Below, one piece after another: positions 54,943-63,757 of a stretch of DNA of 64,000 bases (its first letter is position 1; each line of letters opens with the position of its first letter). Origin of the DNA: Oscillospiraceae bacterium (GTDB lineage: Bacteria; Bacillota; Clostridia; Oscillospirales; Oscillospiraceae); assembly GCA_910575695.1 (NCBI GenBank), contig CAJTGJ010000015.1, positions 29,367 to 93,366 of the forward strand. Reading direction: 5' to 3'. The notes beneath the pieces are model-generated. The model had not been told where the DNA came from. It worked only from the letters and a program-made list of their open reading frames with translations, and searched no databases. A program made the position numbers and the translations under genes.

Positions 54943-55788
54943 ATGACCATTAGTGACAACTGGATCGTCAATATCCTGGAAAACGCCCTGACGGATTGGA
55001 ACGGCAAGCTGTCCGAGATATGGACGTTGCTCACCCAGACGCCGCAGAGTTTCAAAGGCGGCGACATCTGGACGGTGATCTCCGGCATCCACACCGCCAT
55101 GGTGGGGATCGGCTACGGCCTGCTGGTGCTGTTCTTCGCCATGGGCGTGTTCCAGAGCGCCGCCAGCTTCCGGGACTTCCAGCGCCCGGAATTTGCCCTG
55201 CGCCACTTCATCCGCTTCGTGCTGGCAAAGGTGGCCGTGGGGAGCTGCATGGAGATCATGACCGCCATTTTCAGCGTGTGCGGCGGCGTGGTCGCCACCG
55301 TCATGTCCGGCATGGGCGGCTCGATGTCCACGGCGGCCACCCTGCCCGGCGAGATCGTGACTGCCATCGAGGGCTTGGGCCTGCTGGAGAGCATACCCCT
55401 CTGGCTGGTGGCCCTGCTGGGCAGCCTGTTCATCACCGTCATGTCGTTCATTCTGCTGCTGACAGTGTACGGGCGGTTTTTCCGGCTCTATATGTTCACC
55501 GCCCTGGCCCCGCTCCCCCTGGCGTCCTTCGCCGGGGAGGGCACCGCCGCCAGCGGGAAAGCGTTCCTCAAAAACTACATCGGCGTGTGCATGGAGGGGG
55601 CGGTGATCGTGCTGGCCTGCCTGATCTATTCCGCGTTCCTGTCCAGCAGCACCCCGGCCGCCGACGCCAGCCTGCCCGCCGTCACCATGGCATGGCAGTA
55701 CATCGGCCAACTCATCTTCAATATGCTTATCTTGACCGGGCTGGTGAAGGGGGCCGACAGGGTGGTAAAGGAGATGTTGGGGCTATAG
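54943..55788 (+). CDS. TrbL/VirB6-like channel protein
   Basis: 281 residues, six or more transmembrane helices (for example VGIGYGLLVLFFAMGVFQ, FITVMSFILLLTVYGRFFRL). Polytopic inner-membrane component of the conjugative channel. Ambiguous start: ATG 54943 lies too close to GGGGGTGA, and the better spaced codon is ATT 54949 before SDNWIVNILENAL. The stop overlaps the ATA of the next gene. Confidence 0.85.
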   Translation: MTISDNWIVNILENALTDWNGKLSEIWTLLTQTPQSFKGGDIWTVISGIHTAMVGIGYGLLVLFFAMGVFQSAASFRDFQRPEFALRHFIRFVLAKVAVGSCMEIMTAIFSVCGGVVATVMSGMGGSMSTAATLPGEIVTAIEGLGLLESIPLWLVALLGSLFITVMSFILLLTVYGRFFRLYMFTALAPLPLASFAGEGTAASGKAFLKNYIGVCMEGAVIVLACLIYSAFLSSSTPAADASLPAVTMAWQYIGQLIFNMLILTGLVKGADRVVKEMLGL

Positions 55789-56318
55789 GGAAATACAACA
55801 TCATCTACGCAGACCCGCCATGGAAATACGGCACATGGCACTCTGCGGACCGGCACTACCCCACCATGCCCATTGAGGACATCAAGGCCCTGCCCGTGCC
55901 CGAGCTGGCCGCCGAGGATTGCGCCCTGTTCCTCTGGATCACCATGCCCATGCTCCATGAGGCGTGGGGGGTGATGGAGGCATGGGGCTTTCGCTTTGTC
56001 ACCGCCGCCTTTGTCTGGGTGAAGCTGAGCCGGAAATCCAATACGGTATTTTGGGGGCCGGGCCACTGGACCAGGGCCAACGCGGAGCTGTGCCTTCTGG
56101 CGACCAGGGGCCGCCCCAAGCGGCGGGCCCGGAACGTCCACCAAGTCATCATCTCCCACGTCCAGGAGCACAGCCGGAAGCCGGACGAGGCCCGCCGCCG
56201 CATTGAGGCCCTGATGGGGGATGTGCCCAGGGTAGAGCTGTTCGCCCGCCGCCCCGCCCCCGGCTGGGACGTGTGGGGGAATGAAGTGGAAAGCACCATT
56301 GACTGGGTAGAGACATAG
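55785..56318 (+). CDS. MT-A70 adenine methyltransferase, ATA start
   Basis: Orphan N6-adenine methyltransferase, 177 residues. ADPPW catalytic motif (residues 9-13, NIIYADPPWKYGTW), then ALFLWITMPMLHEAW and AELCLLATRG. The conserved N-terminus starts at ATA 55785 with AAAGGAG upstream; ATAG overlaps the previous stop. No ATG, GTG or TTG is available in frame between. May protect element DNA from host restriction. Confidence 0.85.
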   Translation: MGKYNIIYADPPWKYGTWHSADRHYPTMPIEDIKALPVPELAAEDCALFLWITMPMLHEAWGVMEAWGFRFVTAAFVWVKLSRKSNTVFWGPGHWTRANAELCLLATRGRPKRRARNVHQVIISHVQEHSRKPDEARRRIEALMGDVPRVELFARRPAPGWDVWGNEVESTIDWVET

Positions 56319-56349
56319 AAAACCGCCCGCATATTCGCTGGCGGTTTTT
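56319..56349. terminator. Bidirectional terminator
   Basis: AAAACCGCC / GGCGGTTTT stem, 12-base loop, between convergent genes. Confidence 0.75.
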
Positions 56350-56355
56350 GCCGGT

Positions 56356-56688
56356 CTATGTATCTTCTCCAGGGATGGTTCCGAACAGGATACGCAGATA
56401 GTCCCGGCGGCCGTATAGTACACGATCCACATAGACATCCCCGCCATGGGGCCGGTAGAAAACCATGTAGCTCCCGCTCACGAGAAAACGGTAGCCAGCA
56501 TTTTCCCCGGCAATCGCGGACAGGGGAGAACCCATCTCCGGGAACATCTTCAACTGATCCACCGCGTCCATGATCTTGTCCACCACACGCTTTGCGGCAG
56601 ACGGGTTTTGCAGTTCGTGGGCAATGTGCTCCCAAATATCGTCCAAATCGTGGAGCGCCTGTGTAGAATAGCGGATATTACTCCCCAT
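56356..56688 (-). CDS. RelE/ParE-family toxin
   Basis: 110 residues. RYSTQALHDLDDIWEHIAH and FLVSGSYMVFYRPHGGDVYV with RVLYGRRDYLRIL fit the ParE/RelE fold. Starts within the antitoxin gene (11-base overlap), the standard order. Probably stabilises the ICE. Opposite strand to the transfer operon and inserted within it. Confidence 0.88.
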   Translation of the reverse strand: MGSNIRYSTQALHDLDDIWEHIAHELQNPSAAKRVVDKIMDAVDQLKMFPEMGSPLSAIAGENAGYRFLVSGSYMVFYRPHGGDVYVDRVLYGRRDYLRILFGTIPGEDT

Positions 56689-56938
56689 GGGCCCGTTCCT
56701 CAAAGTGTGCCCGCACATTTTCCGGTGTCAACCAGCCCTCAGTTTCCCCGGACTTCCGCCCCACGGCAAGCTCGCCCATCAGTTTGAGCGTGGCCTGGGT
56801 TTTTTCGTAGTCCTGGATATCCAAAATGGCATATTTGCCGCGGCCATTCTTTGTCAGAAAGACTGGGGAACCCACGGCTACATCGTGCAGCACTTCGCTG
56901 TAATTGCGCAGATCGGAGATAGGTTTGATGTTCGGCAT
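56678..56938 (-). CDS. Phd/YefM-family antitoxin
   Basis: 86 residues, MPNIKPISDLRNYSEVLHDV then SPVFLTKNGRGKYAILDI, the typical Phd/YefM DNA-binding half, with a toxin-binding C-terminal helix. ATG 56938 after AAAGGGG. A longer TTG start at 56947 is possible. Confidence 0.88.
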   Translation of the reverse strand: MPNIKPISDLRNYSEVLHDVAVGSPVFLTKNGRGKYAILDIQDYEKTQATLKLMGELAVGRKSGETEGWLTPENVRAHFEERAHGE

Positions 56939-56963
56939 CCGATTCAACCCCTTTCTATCTCAC

Positions 56964-56992
56964 AGTATACGCCAATCCGCTGTAAAATTCAA
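56964..56992 (-). promoter_or_regulatory. Promoter of the toxin-antitoxin operon
   Basis: Minus strand TTGAAT (56992-56987), 17-base spacer, TATACT (56969-56964). Confidence 0.6.
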
Positions 56993-57027
56993 CAACAAGT
57001 TTTACTACACTAAAATTGAGGTGATCC

Positions 57028-57375
57028 ATTATCGAAATCAAAATTCCCAAAGAAGTACGCCAGCACAAGGAAAGCATTTTCTTCGGCCTGTCCGCCCGGC
57101 AGTTCTTCTGCGCCCTGTTCGCGGTGGGACTGGCCGTGGGCGTTTACCTGCTGCTGGGTCCCATGCTGGGCAAGGAGACCGCGAGCTGGGTGTGCATCCT
57201 GGCTGCCGCGCCCGTGGCCGTGGCCGGGTTCTTCCACTACAACGGCCTGACCCTGGAGCAGTTTGTGTGGGCTTTCATCAAATCTGAATTCCTGTGCGCC
57301 GGGGAGCGGCGCTTCATGTCCGAGAACTTCTACTATGACCTGTTCCGCCGAAAGGGGCGTGATGATTTTGATTAA
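57028..57375 (+). CDS. PrgI-family transfer protein, ATT start
   Basis: 115 residues: IEIKIPKEVRQHKESIFFGL, then two transmembrane helices, as in PrgI/TcpE-type partners of VirB4. TGA lies in frame at 57022, so ATT 57028 (six bases after GAGG) is the only plausible initiator preserving the conserved N-terminus. Overlaps virB4 by 14 bases. Confidence 0.82.
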   Translation: MIEIKIPKEVRQHKESIFFGLSARQFFCALFAVGLAVGVYLLLGPMLGKETASWVCILAAAPVAVAGFFHYNGLTLEQFVWAFIKSEFLCAGERRFMSENFYYDLFRRKGRDDFD

Positions 57376-59695
57376 GGCCCTTGCCGCCGCCAACAGGAGC
57401 GAACGGGACAAGTTCACCATCCCCCGCAGCGTCCAGCAGTCTATCCCCGTCAAGCGCATCTACGGGGACGGCATCTGGCAGGTGGGCCGGAAGCACAGCC
57501 GGACATGGCGGTTCACCGACGTGAACTACGCCGCCGCCTCCGAGGATGACCAGCGGGGGATCTTCCTGTCCTATGGCGGGGTGCTCAACAGCCTGCCCAC
57601 CGACGCCGCCGCCAAAGTCACCATCATCAACCGCCGCCTCAACCCCGTGGACTTTGAACGCTCCATTCTGATGAAGGAGCGGGGGGACGGCCTGGACGAG
57701 TACCGCAGGGAATCCAACCGCATCCTCACCCAGCGGGCCGCCGAGAGCAATAATTTGGTCCAGGAGAAGTACATCACCCTGTCCATCCCCCAGCGGAAGA
57801 TCGAGGAATCCCGCGCCTATTTCCGGCGGGTGGACGCCAACCTGTCCAAGAGCTTCGGGAGGCTGGACAGCGGGGCCCGGCCCGTGCCCAACCATGACCG
57901 GCTCCGCATCCTCCACGACTTTTTCCGCCCCGGCGAGGAACAGTATTTCACCTTCGACCAAACCGCCGCCATCCGCCGGGGCCTGGACTTCAAAGACCTG
58001 ATCTGCCCGGACGGTATGCGGTTCCGGGCCAGCTATTTTGAGATGGGGGACAAGGTGGGCCGCGTCCTGTTCCTCAAGGACTACGCCAGCTACATCAAGG
58101 ACAGCATGATATCCGCCCTGTCCGACTTCCCCCGAAACCTCATGCTGTCCATCGACATCCTGCCCATCCCCACCGACGAGGCCGTGAGAGAAATTCAAAG
58201 CCGGATCATGGGCATCGAGACGGATATCACCCGCTGGCAGCAGCGGCAGAACGACAAGAACAACTTCACCGCCACGGTCCCCTATGACCTGGAACAGCTC
58301 CGGGGGGAGGCCAAGGAATTTCTGGCCGACCTCACCGAACGGGACCAGCGGATGATGTTTGCCGTGGTGACATTGGTGCATATCGCGGACAGCCTGGAAC
58401 AGCTTGACGCGGACACCGACGCACTCCTTTCCATCGGGCGGGAGCACCTGTGCCAATTCTCCGTCCTGCGCTACCAGCAGGAGGACGGGCTGAACACCGT
58501 CCTGCCCTACGGCCTGCGCCGGGTGAAGGCCATGCGCACCCTGACCACCGAGAGCACCGCCGTCCTTATGCCCTTCCGCGTCCAGGAGATTCAGGACCCC
58601 GGCGGCCTGTCCTACGGTATCAACGCCATTTCCAAGAACCTGCTGATCTGTGACCGCAAGCGGCTGATCTCCCCCCACGCCTTCTACCTGGGCGTGTCCG
58701 GTTCCGGCAAATCGGTGGGCATGAAGTCCACCACCGACAACGTGATCCTCTCTACCAACGACGAGGTGATCATCATCGACGCCGAGCGCGAGTACGGCCC
58801 CATCACCCGGTCGCGGGGCGGGGTGGTGGTGGAGATATCCCCCAACAGCCCCCACCATATCAACCCCCTGGAAGTCGCGCTGGACTATGTGGACGGGGAA
58901 AACCCCATTGCCATGAAATCCGAATTGATCACCAGCATTTTGGAGCAGCAGATGGGGGTGGGCCGCCTGTCCGGCAGCCATAAATCCATCATCGACCGCT
59001 GTACCGCCAACGTGTACCAAAACTATTTCAGCAGCCGGGGCAAAGCCCCCATGCCCCTTTTGACAGACTGGCGCAACGAGGTCATGCGGCAGGTGGACCC
59101 GGAGGCCCGCGAAATTGCCCTGGCCGCCGAGCTGATCACCGAGGGCAGCTTGAACGTGTTCGCCCATCCCGGCAACGTGGATATGAACAACCGGATCATC
59201 ACCTTCGACCTGTATGAGATGGGGGAGCAGCTTCGCCCCACCGCCCTGGTGGTGACTTTGGAGGCCATCCAGAACCGGGTGATGGAGAACCGCAAGCGGG
59301 GCAAGTTTACCTGGGTGTTCCTGGATGAAGTGTATCTGTATTTCAAGTACCACTATTCCGGGGAATTTCTCTACCGGGCCTGGAAGCGGTTCCGCAAGTA
59401 CGCGGGCATCATGACCGCCGCCACCCAAAACGTGGAGGAATGTTTGAAATCCGAAACGGCCCGGCTCATGCTGGCGAACAGCGAATTTCTGCTGCTGTTC
59501 AACCAGGCGGCCACCGACCGGGCCGAGCTGGGGCGGCTCCTGCACATCTCCGACACGCAGATGGGCTACATCACCAACGCCGAGCCGGGCCACGGCCTGC
59601 TGAAAATGGGCGGCTCCCTGGTGCCCTTCGCCAACACCATCCCCAGGGACACCGAGCTCTACCGCACCCTGTCCACCACCCCCGGCGAGAATTAA
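57362..59695 (+). CDS. VirB4-like conjugative ATPase
   Basis: 777 residues. Walker A GVSGSGKS at about 446-453, Walker B VFLDEVY at about 651, and ATQNVEECL downstream. Powers assembly of the transfer channel and is the best conserved ICE gene. ATG 57362 (or GTG 57359) with AAAGGGG. The stop touches the next hairpin repeat. Confidence 0.95.
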   Translation: MILIKALAAANRSERDKFTIPRSVQQSIPVKRIYGDGIWQVGRKHSRTWRFTDVNYAAASEDDQRGIFLSYGGVLNSLPTDAAAKVTIINRRLNPVDFERSILMKERGDGLDEYRRESNRILTQRAAESNNLVQEKYITLSIPQRKIEESRAYFRRVDANLSKSFGRLDSGARPVPNHDRLRILHDFFRPGEEQYFTFDQTAAIRRGLDFKDLICPDGMRFRASYFEMGDKVGRVLFLKDYASYIKDSMISALSDFPRNLMLSIDILPIPTDEAVREIQSRIMGIETDITRWQQRQNDKNNFTATVPYDLEQLRGEAKEFLADLTERDQRMMFAVVTLVHIADSLEQLDADTDALLSIGREHLCQFSVLRYQQEDGLNTVLPYGLRRVKAMRTLTTESTAVLMPFRVQEIQDPGGLSYGINAISKNLLICDRKRLISPHAFYLGVSGSGKSVGMKSTTDNVILSTNDEVIIIDAEREYGPITRSRGGVVVEISPNSPHHINPLEVALDYVDGENPIAMKSELITSILEQQMGVGRLSGSHKSIIDRCTANVYQNYFSSRGKAPMPLLTDWRNEVMRQVDPEAREIALAAELITEGSLNVFAHPGNVDMNNRIITFDLYEMGEQLRPTALVVTLEAIQNRVMENRKRGKFTWVFLDEVYLYFKYHYSGEFLYRAWKRFRKYAGIMTAATQNVEECLKSETARLMLANSEFLLLFNQAATDRAELGRLLHISDTQMGYITNAEPGHGLLKMGGSLVPFANTIPRDTELYRTLSTTPGEN

Positions 59696-59710
59696 ATCTC
59701 ACCATGAGAC
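59696..59710. repeat. ICE hairpin repeat
   Basis: ATCTCACCATGAGAC, starting one base after the virB4 stop. Confidence 0.75.
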
Positions 59711-59722
59711 GCATTTGACCAC

Positions 59723-60787
59723 ATGGGAGAAATCACGTTAGGGAGCTTATTTGACGGGATCGGCGTATTCCCGCTGGCGGCCCGCCGGAACGGGATCGTG
59801 CCGGTATGGGCCAGCGAGATCGTAAAGGCCCCCATTTCCATCACCCGGCGCCACTTCCCGGACATGGAGCATTTGGGGGACATCACCAAGCTGGACGGGG
59901 GGAAGATACCCCCCGTCCATGTGCTTACCTTCGGCTCGCCCTGCCAGAATCTTTCCCAAATTGGCAACAGGACAGGGCTGGCCGGGGTAAAATCAAGCCT
60001 GTTTTTTCACGCAATACGGATCATAAAAGAAATGAGGGATGCTACTGACAAACAATATCCAATTATCGCTGTTTGGGAGAACGTCATGGGAAGCCTTTCG
60101 TCAAAACACCGGCTGGACTATGCGGAAGTGCTCCGGGCGTTCACAGGTGCCAGTATTCCAATTCCTGCTTCTGGACGGTGGGCAAACGCTGGAATGGTGC
60201 GAGGCCCTGGGGTTGACCTGTGCTGGCGGCTTATGGACGCCCAATATTGGGCAGTTCCCCGGCTGGCACGACGGCAGCGCATCTTCCTCGTGGCCGATTT
60301 TGGAGGGCGGCGTGCTCACAGAATACTGTTTAAGCCCCGCCCAATGTTCCAAGTATCTCCGGCTGGCGGAAAAGGCGGGGTGCCCGCCGCCCAGGTTCAT
60401 CGAGGCCCTGTTATTGAAGCAGGGGGGCGTGTACCCATCATCCGGCCCTTCCAGCTTTTCCGAATGAGGGGGGCGGCCAACGACCGCTACCACGTCCAGT
60501 TCCGGGACAGCTTCGGCTTTCTGAACGATCCCTTTCCCACCCTGCTGGCGGGGACGGTCTACCCCTTCGCGTTCTACTTTGCCGACGACCCTTTGGGCGG
60601 CTGTGTGCGGTTCCCTTCGGAGCTGGAATGTGAGAGGTTGATGGGCCTGCCCGATGGGTGGACGAAATACGGCGCGGAGGGGGAGGAGATCAGCCCGGGC
60701 CAGCGTTACCGGGCCCTGGGCAACGCCATCGCCCTGCCTTGCGCCGACTATATCATGGCGGGGATCAAAGAGGTACTTGACCCATAA
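59723..60787 (+). CDS. Cytosine-5 DNA methyltransferase
   Basis: 354 residues. Motif I (GSLFDGIGVFPLAA), motif IV with Cys74 (GSPCQNLS), motif VI (WENVMGS), motif VIII (ARRQRIFLVAD) and motif IX/X (RYRALGNAIALP) all present. Orphan enzyme without a restriction partner; likely protects the ICE or alters host methylation. A second protein-like frame runs inside it (60039-60467). A GC hairpin with T-run follows. Confidence 0.92.
   Translation: MGEITLGSLFDGIGVFPLAARRNGIVPVWASEIVKAPISITRRHFPDMEHLGDITKLDGGKIPPVHVLTFGSPCQNLSQIGNRTGLAGVKSSLFFHAIRIIKEMRDATDKQYPIIAVWENVMGSLSSKHRLDYAEVLRAFTGASIPIPASGRWANAGMVRGPGVDLCWRLMDAQYWAVPRLARRQRIFLVADFGGRRAHRILFKPRPMFQVSPAGGKGGVPAAQVHRGPVIEAGGRVPIIRPFQLFRMRGAANDRYHVQFRDSFGFLNDPFPTLLAGTVYPFAFYFADDPLGGCVRFPSELECERLMGLPDGWTKYGAEGEEISPGQRYRALGNAIALPCADYIMAGIKEVLDP
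60039..60467 (+). CDS. ORF overlapping the methyltransferase in another frame
   Basis: 142 codons, +1 frame relative to the methyltransferase. The C-terminal part (WPILEGGVLTEYCLSPAQCS, then YLRLAEKAGCPPPRFIEALL) resembles small proteins next to cytosine methyltransferases in phages and ICEs, with a YxLSxxAxxxxLRRAxxxG-type motif. The ATG at 60039 has GAGGG touching it, which is poor. Function unknown. Confidence 0.5.
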   Translation: MLLTNNIQLSLFGRTSWEAFRQNTGWTMRKCSGRSQVPVFQFLLLDGGQTLEWCEALGLTCAGGLWTPNIGQFPGWHDGSASSSWPILEGGVLTEYCLSPAQCSKYLRLAEKAGCPPPRFIEALLLKQGGVYPSSGPSSFSE

Positions 60788-60791
60788 ATCC

Positions 60792-60830
60792 AGGGGCGCG
60801 TCCGCTATGGGCGCGCCCCGCTGCTTTTTT
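60792..60830 (+). terminator. Terminator after the methyltransferase
   Basis: GGGGCGCG / CGCGCCCC stem followed by GCTGCTTTTTT. Confidence 0.75.
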
Positions 60831-60845
60831 AAGGAGGGGAACACC

Positions 60846-62882
60846 ATACCCAAAATAAAGGAACGGAACCAAACCGATAAGGTCAAAGGCAAGAAAAAGG
60901 GCGGTAAGCCCGCCCAGGCCAGCGCCCGCCGCGTCATGACGGCCAAGCTGAAAAAGGAGCTGGCCCAGCGGAAGCGGGGCGGGGGCAACACCGCCGCCGA
61001 GATACCCCGCGGCAGTTTCACCGATACCGCCAGCACCACCGCCACCGGCTCCGCCAGCGCCGACAGCGGCGCCGAGGCCGTGGAGCAGGTGGAGCAGACC
61101 GCCCAGGCCGCCGCCGTCGATGTGGGCCGCGCCGCCAAGCGGGGCGCGGCCCTGGCTGCGTCCAAGGTGAAGCAGAAGCGCCGGGAGGTCAAAGAGCGGC
61201 GGCGCCAGCCGGACGCTCAGGGCCAGCCCCCGGACACCCCGGCCCCTGGCGGCCATGGGGCAGACACCCCATCCGGCCAACCGCCCCATCAGGGCTCTGC
61301 GCCGGGCACTTCCGCTACTCCACCACCCCCAACACCGGGGGAGTGTATGCGCCAGCGGGCGGCAGACCAGCGGAAGGAGCAGCTTACCCGCCCCAGGGCG
61401 GGTACACCGTCTCAGGGGACAGCCCCGGCCTCCCCCCACTACGGCGGGCCCCAGCTTTCCCCCGGCCCTTCCACAAAAAATTCCCCCACCGGGGATCGAT
61501 CTATCTATCCATCCATCAAAGAGCGCCCCCGGTGCTCCAACATACTAAAGGAGAAACCTACGGCGGGGGCCATCCGGCCCAAGAATCGCCGAGCGGTGGA
61601 ACAGGCCGCCCGGACACGGGCGGCTCCCGCCAGCGTCCCCGGCCCCGCGGGGAGGAAGGCCGCCGCCGGGAAAATCGCTGACCGGGCCCGGAAAAAGGCC
61701 CAGCGGGAGGCCCAATGGGGTATGCTCCAGAAATCCAGGCAGACCGCCCAGGCCGCCGCCGACCTGTCCAAACGGGCGGCCCAGGCCACGGTGAAGGCGG
61801 TGAAGGAGCTGATTGGCGCCCTGTCCGCCCTGGTGGGCGGGGGCACCCTGGCCGCCGCCATGTGCGTGATCTTCCTGGTGGCCGCCGTGATCGCGTCCCC
61901 CTTCGGCATCCTCTTTGCCAACGAGCCGTCCCCTGGGGCGGTGCCGCTGGCCGCCGCCGTCAATCAGATCAACATGGAGCTGTCCGACAGGCTGGCCGCC
62001 CTGCAAACAGGGGATTACAGCGCCATCGACATCCAGGGAGCGGCCCCCGACTGGCGGGAGGTGGCGGCGGTGTTCGCCTGCAAGACCGCCATGGGAGCGG
62101 ACAGCGTGGACGTGGCCGCCTTCACCCCGGACAGGGTGGCGCGGCTGAAAGCCGTCTTTTGGGATATGTGCGCCCTTTCGTCCAGCGTGGAGACCATCGA
62201 CCACCCGGCCACGGATGATACCGAGGCGTGGACAGAGAAAAAACTGCACATCACCATCACCGCCAAGAGCGCGGAGGATATGCGCACAGCCTATGCGTTC
62301 TCCGCCGACCAAAACAGCACCTTGACGGAGCTGCTGGACGAGCTGGACGTGATCGGCGGCCTGCTGGCGAACCTGGGCATATCGGACGAAAAGGTGATAG
62401 AGGTCCTCCAACGTTTGCCGGACGATCTTTCCCCGGAACGGCGGGCTGTGGTAGAAACGGCTTGTAAGCTGGTGGGCAAGGTCAACTACTTTTGGGGCGG
62501 CAAGAGCAGCGCCATCGGCTGGGACCCCCGCTGGGGCACATTGATGAAAGTGACCGCGCCGGGGAACGACACCAGCGGCACCTATCGGCCCTTCGGCCTG
62601 GACTGTTCCGGGTTCCTGGACTGGGTGCTGAAAAACGTGGGCCTGCCCAGCGACGGGCATTGGTATGTCAACCGAAATTTGACAGCGGTATCGACCGCCA
62701 ACGCCAAGCCGGGGGATTTTGCCCTCTACCCGGACGCCTCGCATATCGGCATGGTGGTGGGCCGGAACGAGGCGGGGAAGCTGCTGGTGTGCCACTGTGC
62801 CAGCGGGCAGAATAACATCGTGATCACCGAGTTTTCCGCCTCCGGCTTTACCGTTGTGGGCAAGCTGGCCTTTATGGACTAA
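60846..62882 (+). CDS. Membrane-anchored NlpC/P60 peptidoglycan hydrolase, ATA start
   Basis: 678 residues from ATA 60846, after AAGGAGGGG; PKIKERNQTDKVKGKKKGG is the usual N-terminus of the CD1107-type ICE family. The upstream frame is open but crosses the methyltransferase terminator. Long basic, Ala/Pro-rich cytoplasmic region, transmembrane helix (about 338-360), extracellular region, and C-terminal NlpC/P60 domain with Cys587 (LDCSGF) and His633 (DASHIGMVV). Opens the wall for the conjugation channel. Confidence 0.88.
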   Translation: MPKIKERNQTDKVKGKKKGGKPAQASARRVMTAKLKKELAQRKRGGGNTAAEIPRGSFTDTASTTATGSASADSGAEAVEQVEQTAQAAAVDVGRAAKRGAALAASKVKQKRREVKERRRQPDAQGQPPDTPAPGGHGADTPSGQPPHQGSAPGTSATPPPPTPGECMRQRAADQRKEQLTRPRAGTPSQGTAPASPHYGGPQLSPGPSTKNSPTGDRSIYPSIKERPRCSNILKEKPTAGAIRPKNRRAVEQAARTRAAPASVPGPAGRKAAAGKIADRARKKAQREAQWGMLQKSRQTAQAAADLSKRAAQATVKAVKELIGALSALVGGGTLAAAMCVIFLVAAVIASPFGILFANEPSPGAVPLAAAVNQINMELSDRLAALQTGDYSAIDIQGAAPDWREVAAVFACKTAMGADSVDVAAFTPDRVARLKAVFWDMCALSSSVETIDHPATDDTEAWTEKKLHITITAKSAEDMRTAYAFSADQNSTLTELLDELDVIGGLLANLGISDEKVIEVLQRLPDDLSPERRAVVETACKLVGKVNYFWGGKSSAIGWDPRWGTLMKVTAPGNDTSGTYRPFGLDCSGFLDWVLKNVGLPSDGHWYVNRNLTAVSTANAKPGDFALYPDASHIGMVVGRNEAGKLLVCHCASGQNNIVITEFSASGFTVVGKLAFMD

Positions 62883-62889
62883 AAAATAA

Positions 62890-62904
62890 ATCTCATGGTG
62901 AGAC
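62890..62904. repeat. ICE hairpin repeat
   Basis: ATCTCATGGTGAGAC. Confidence 0.75.
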
Positions 62905-62921
62905 ACGATTCTTGTCGGGAA

Positions 62922-63176
62922 TCAAATCTTACCATGAGACACATTTTTATCCTTCATTTGTTCCGGTCGTTTGTACTCGATCAACTCTCCCGCTTCTACT
63001 TTCAAATACCAGCACAGCTTACAAATAAGCCCAGTATCCATCCTCTGAAAATCATTACGGCAATATCTATTGAAATTGGCACGAGGAATGTCCAAATCCT
63101 TGCAAATCTGATTTTTAGAGATTCCGCGCGCTTTCAAAATACGCTCAATATTCAGCGTCAATGCTCCGTAATCCAT
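62922..63176 (-). CDS. XRE-family small regulator
   Basis: 84 residues. Helix-turn-helix in ARGISKNQICKDLDIPRANF (about 16-35), followed by LICKLCWYLKVEAGELIEY. Like the small Cro/CI-type proteins of ICEs. AGAGGG precedes the ATG. AT-rich compared with the transfer genes. Its final codons (SHGKI) are encoded by a hairpin repeat. Possible controller of ICE transfer. Confidence 0.85.
   Translation of the reverse strand: MDYGALTLNIERILKARGISKNQICKDLDIPRANFNRYCRNDFQRMDTGLICKLCWYLKVEAGELIEYKRPEQMKDKNVSHGKI
62926..62940. repeat. ICE hairpin repeat
   Basis: ATCTTACCATGAGAC, overlapping the 3' end of the XRE gene. Confidence 0.7.
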
Positions 63177-63343
63177 AACAAAGTCCCTCTTTACTTAGAT
63201 AGCCTTATTATATATAATAGGAACGCATTTAATAACTCACCATATAGTAAGTCCTTATATAGCTACCTCAAAGAGAAGCGACACATGACCACAATATTTT
63301 GGCTATTGAATTTGTAAAAATCAAAAGCAAGGAGTAATCTACA

Positions 63344-63526
63344 TTGAAAACATGGTTAAAGAGACAGGATAAAACATTCCACAGTTGTTGGCGGGATATT
63401 ATGAAAGCCATGATGATTACCGCATTGCTTTTAGTCTCTTTTGCTTTCGGCTTTTTTCTGCGCGGCATGACAGCGGATCGTGATGTGGGATTGTGGAAAT
63501 CCCTTGTTTCTACGCCAGGATCGTAA
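63344..63526 (+). CDS. Small membrane protein
   Basis: 60 residues, start TTG 63344 with AAGGAG upstream. A basic N-terminus, one transmembrane helix (MMITALLLVSFAFGFFL), short tail. Unrecognised. Confidence 0.45.
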   Translation: MKTWLKRQDKTFHSCWRDIMKAMMITALLLVSFAFGFFLRGMTADRDVGLWKSLVSTPGS

Positions 63527-63580
63527 ATCTGCGCCTTATGTGGAAACGGGAATGGTATCGCTTAACATGCCTCTGGCTGT

Positions 63581-63730
63581 ATGTTCAAGCGCAACCGCCA
63601 TTTGGTGGATCACAGCGGGGTATGCGTCTGCTATCTGACAAAGGAGCGTGGCGGGACCGCCTACACTGCTCAATACGCACAAAGGCAGGGGCTTGAGATA
63701 GTTAATACCGCGCGGCACGAAATCCCATAA
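63581..63730 (+). pseudogene. C-terminal fragment of a SLOG/DUF1273-like protein
   Basis: 49 codons: MFKRNRHLVDHSGVCVCYLT, then GGTAYTAQYAQRQGLEIVN. This matches the end of YpsA/DUF1273 (SLOG-fold) proteins; the N-terminal nucleotide-binding part is gone, and upstream frames are broken. Probably a remnant. Confidence 0.6.
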
Positions 63731-63757
63731 TATGGGATATTGCGGGGTAAAAAATGT

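Noticed and set aside
57314..59593. 759-codon antisense frame over virB4
   Set aside because: VirB4 with Walker motifs is on the plus strand; the antisense product looks like nothing known.
62890..62940. Hairpin repeats as autoregulatory operators of the XRE gene
   Set aside because: They lie at the 3' end of that gene, not at its promoter, so direct autoregulation is not supported by position.
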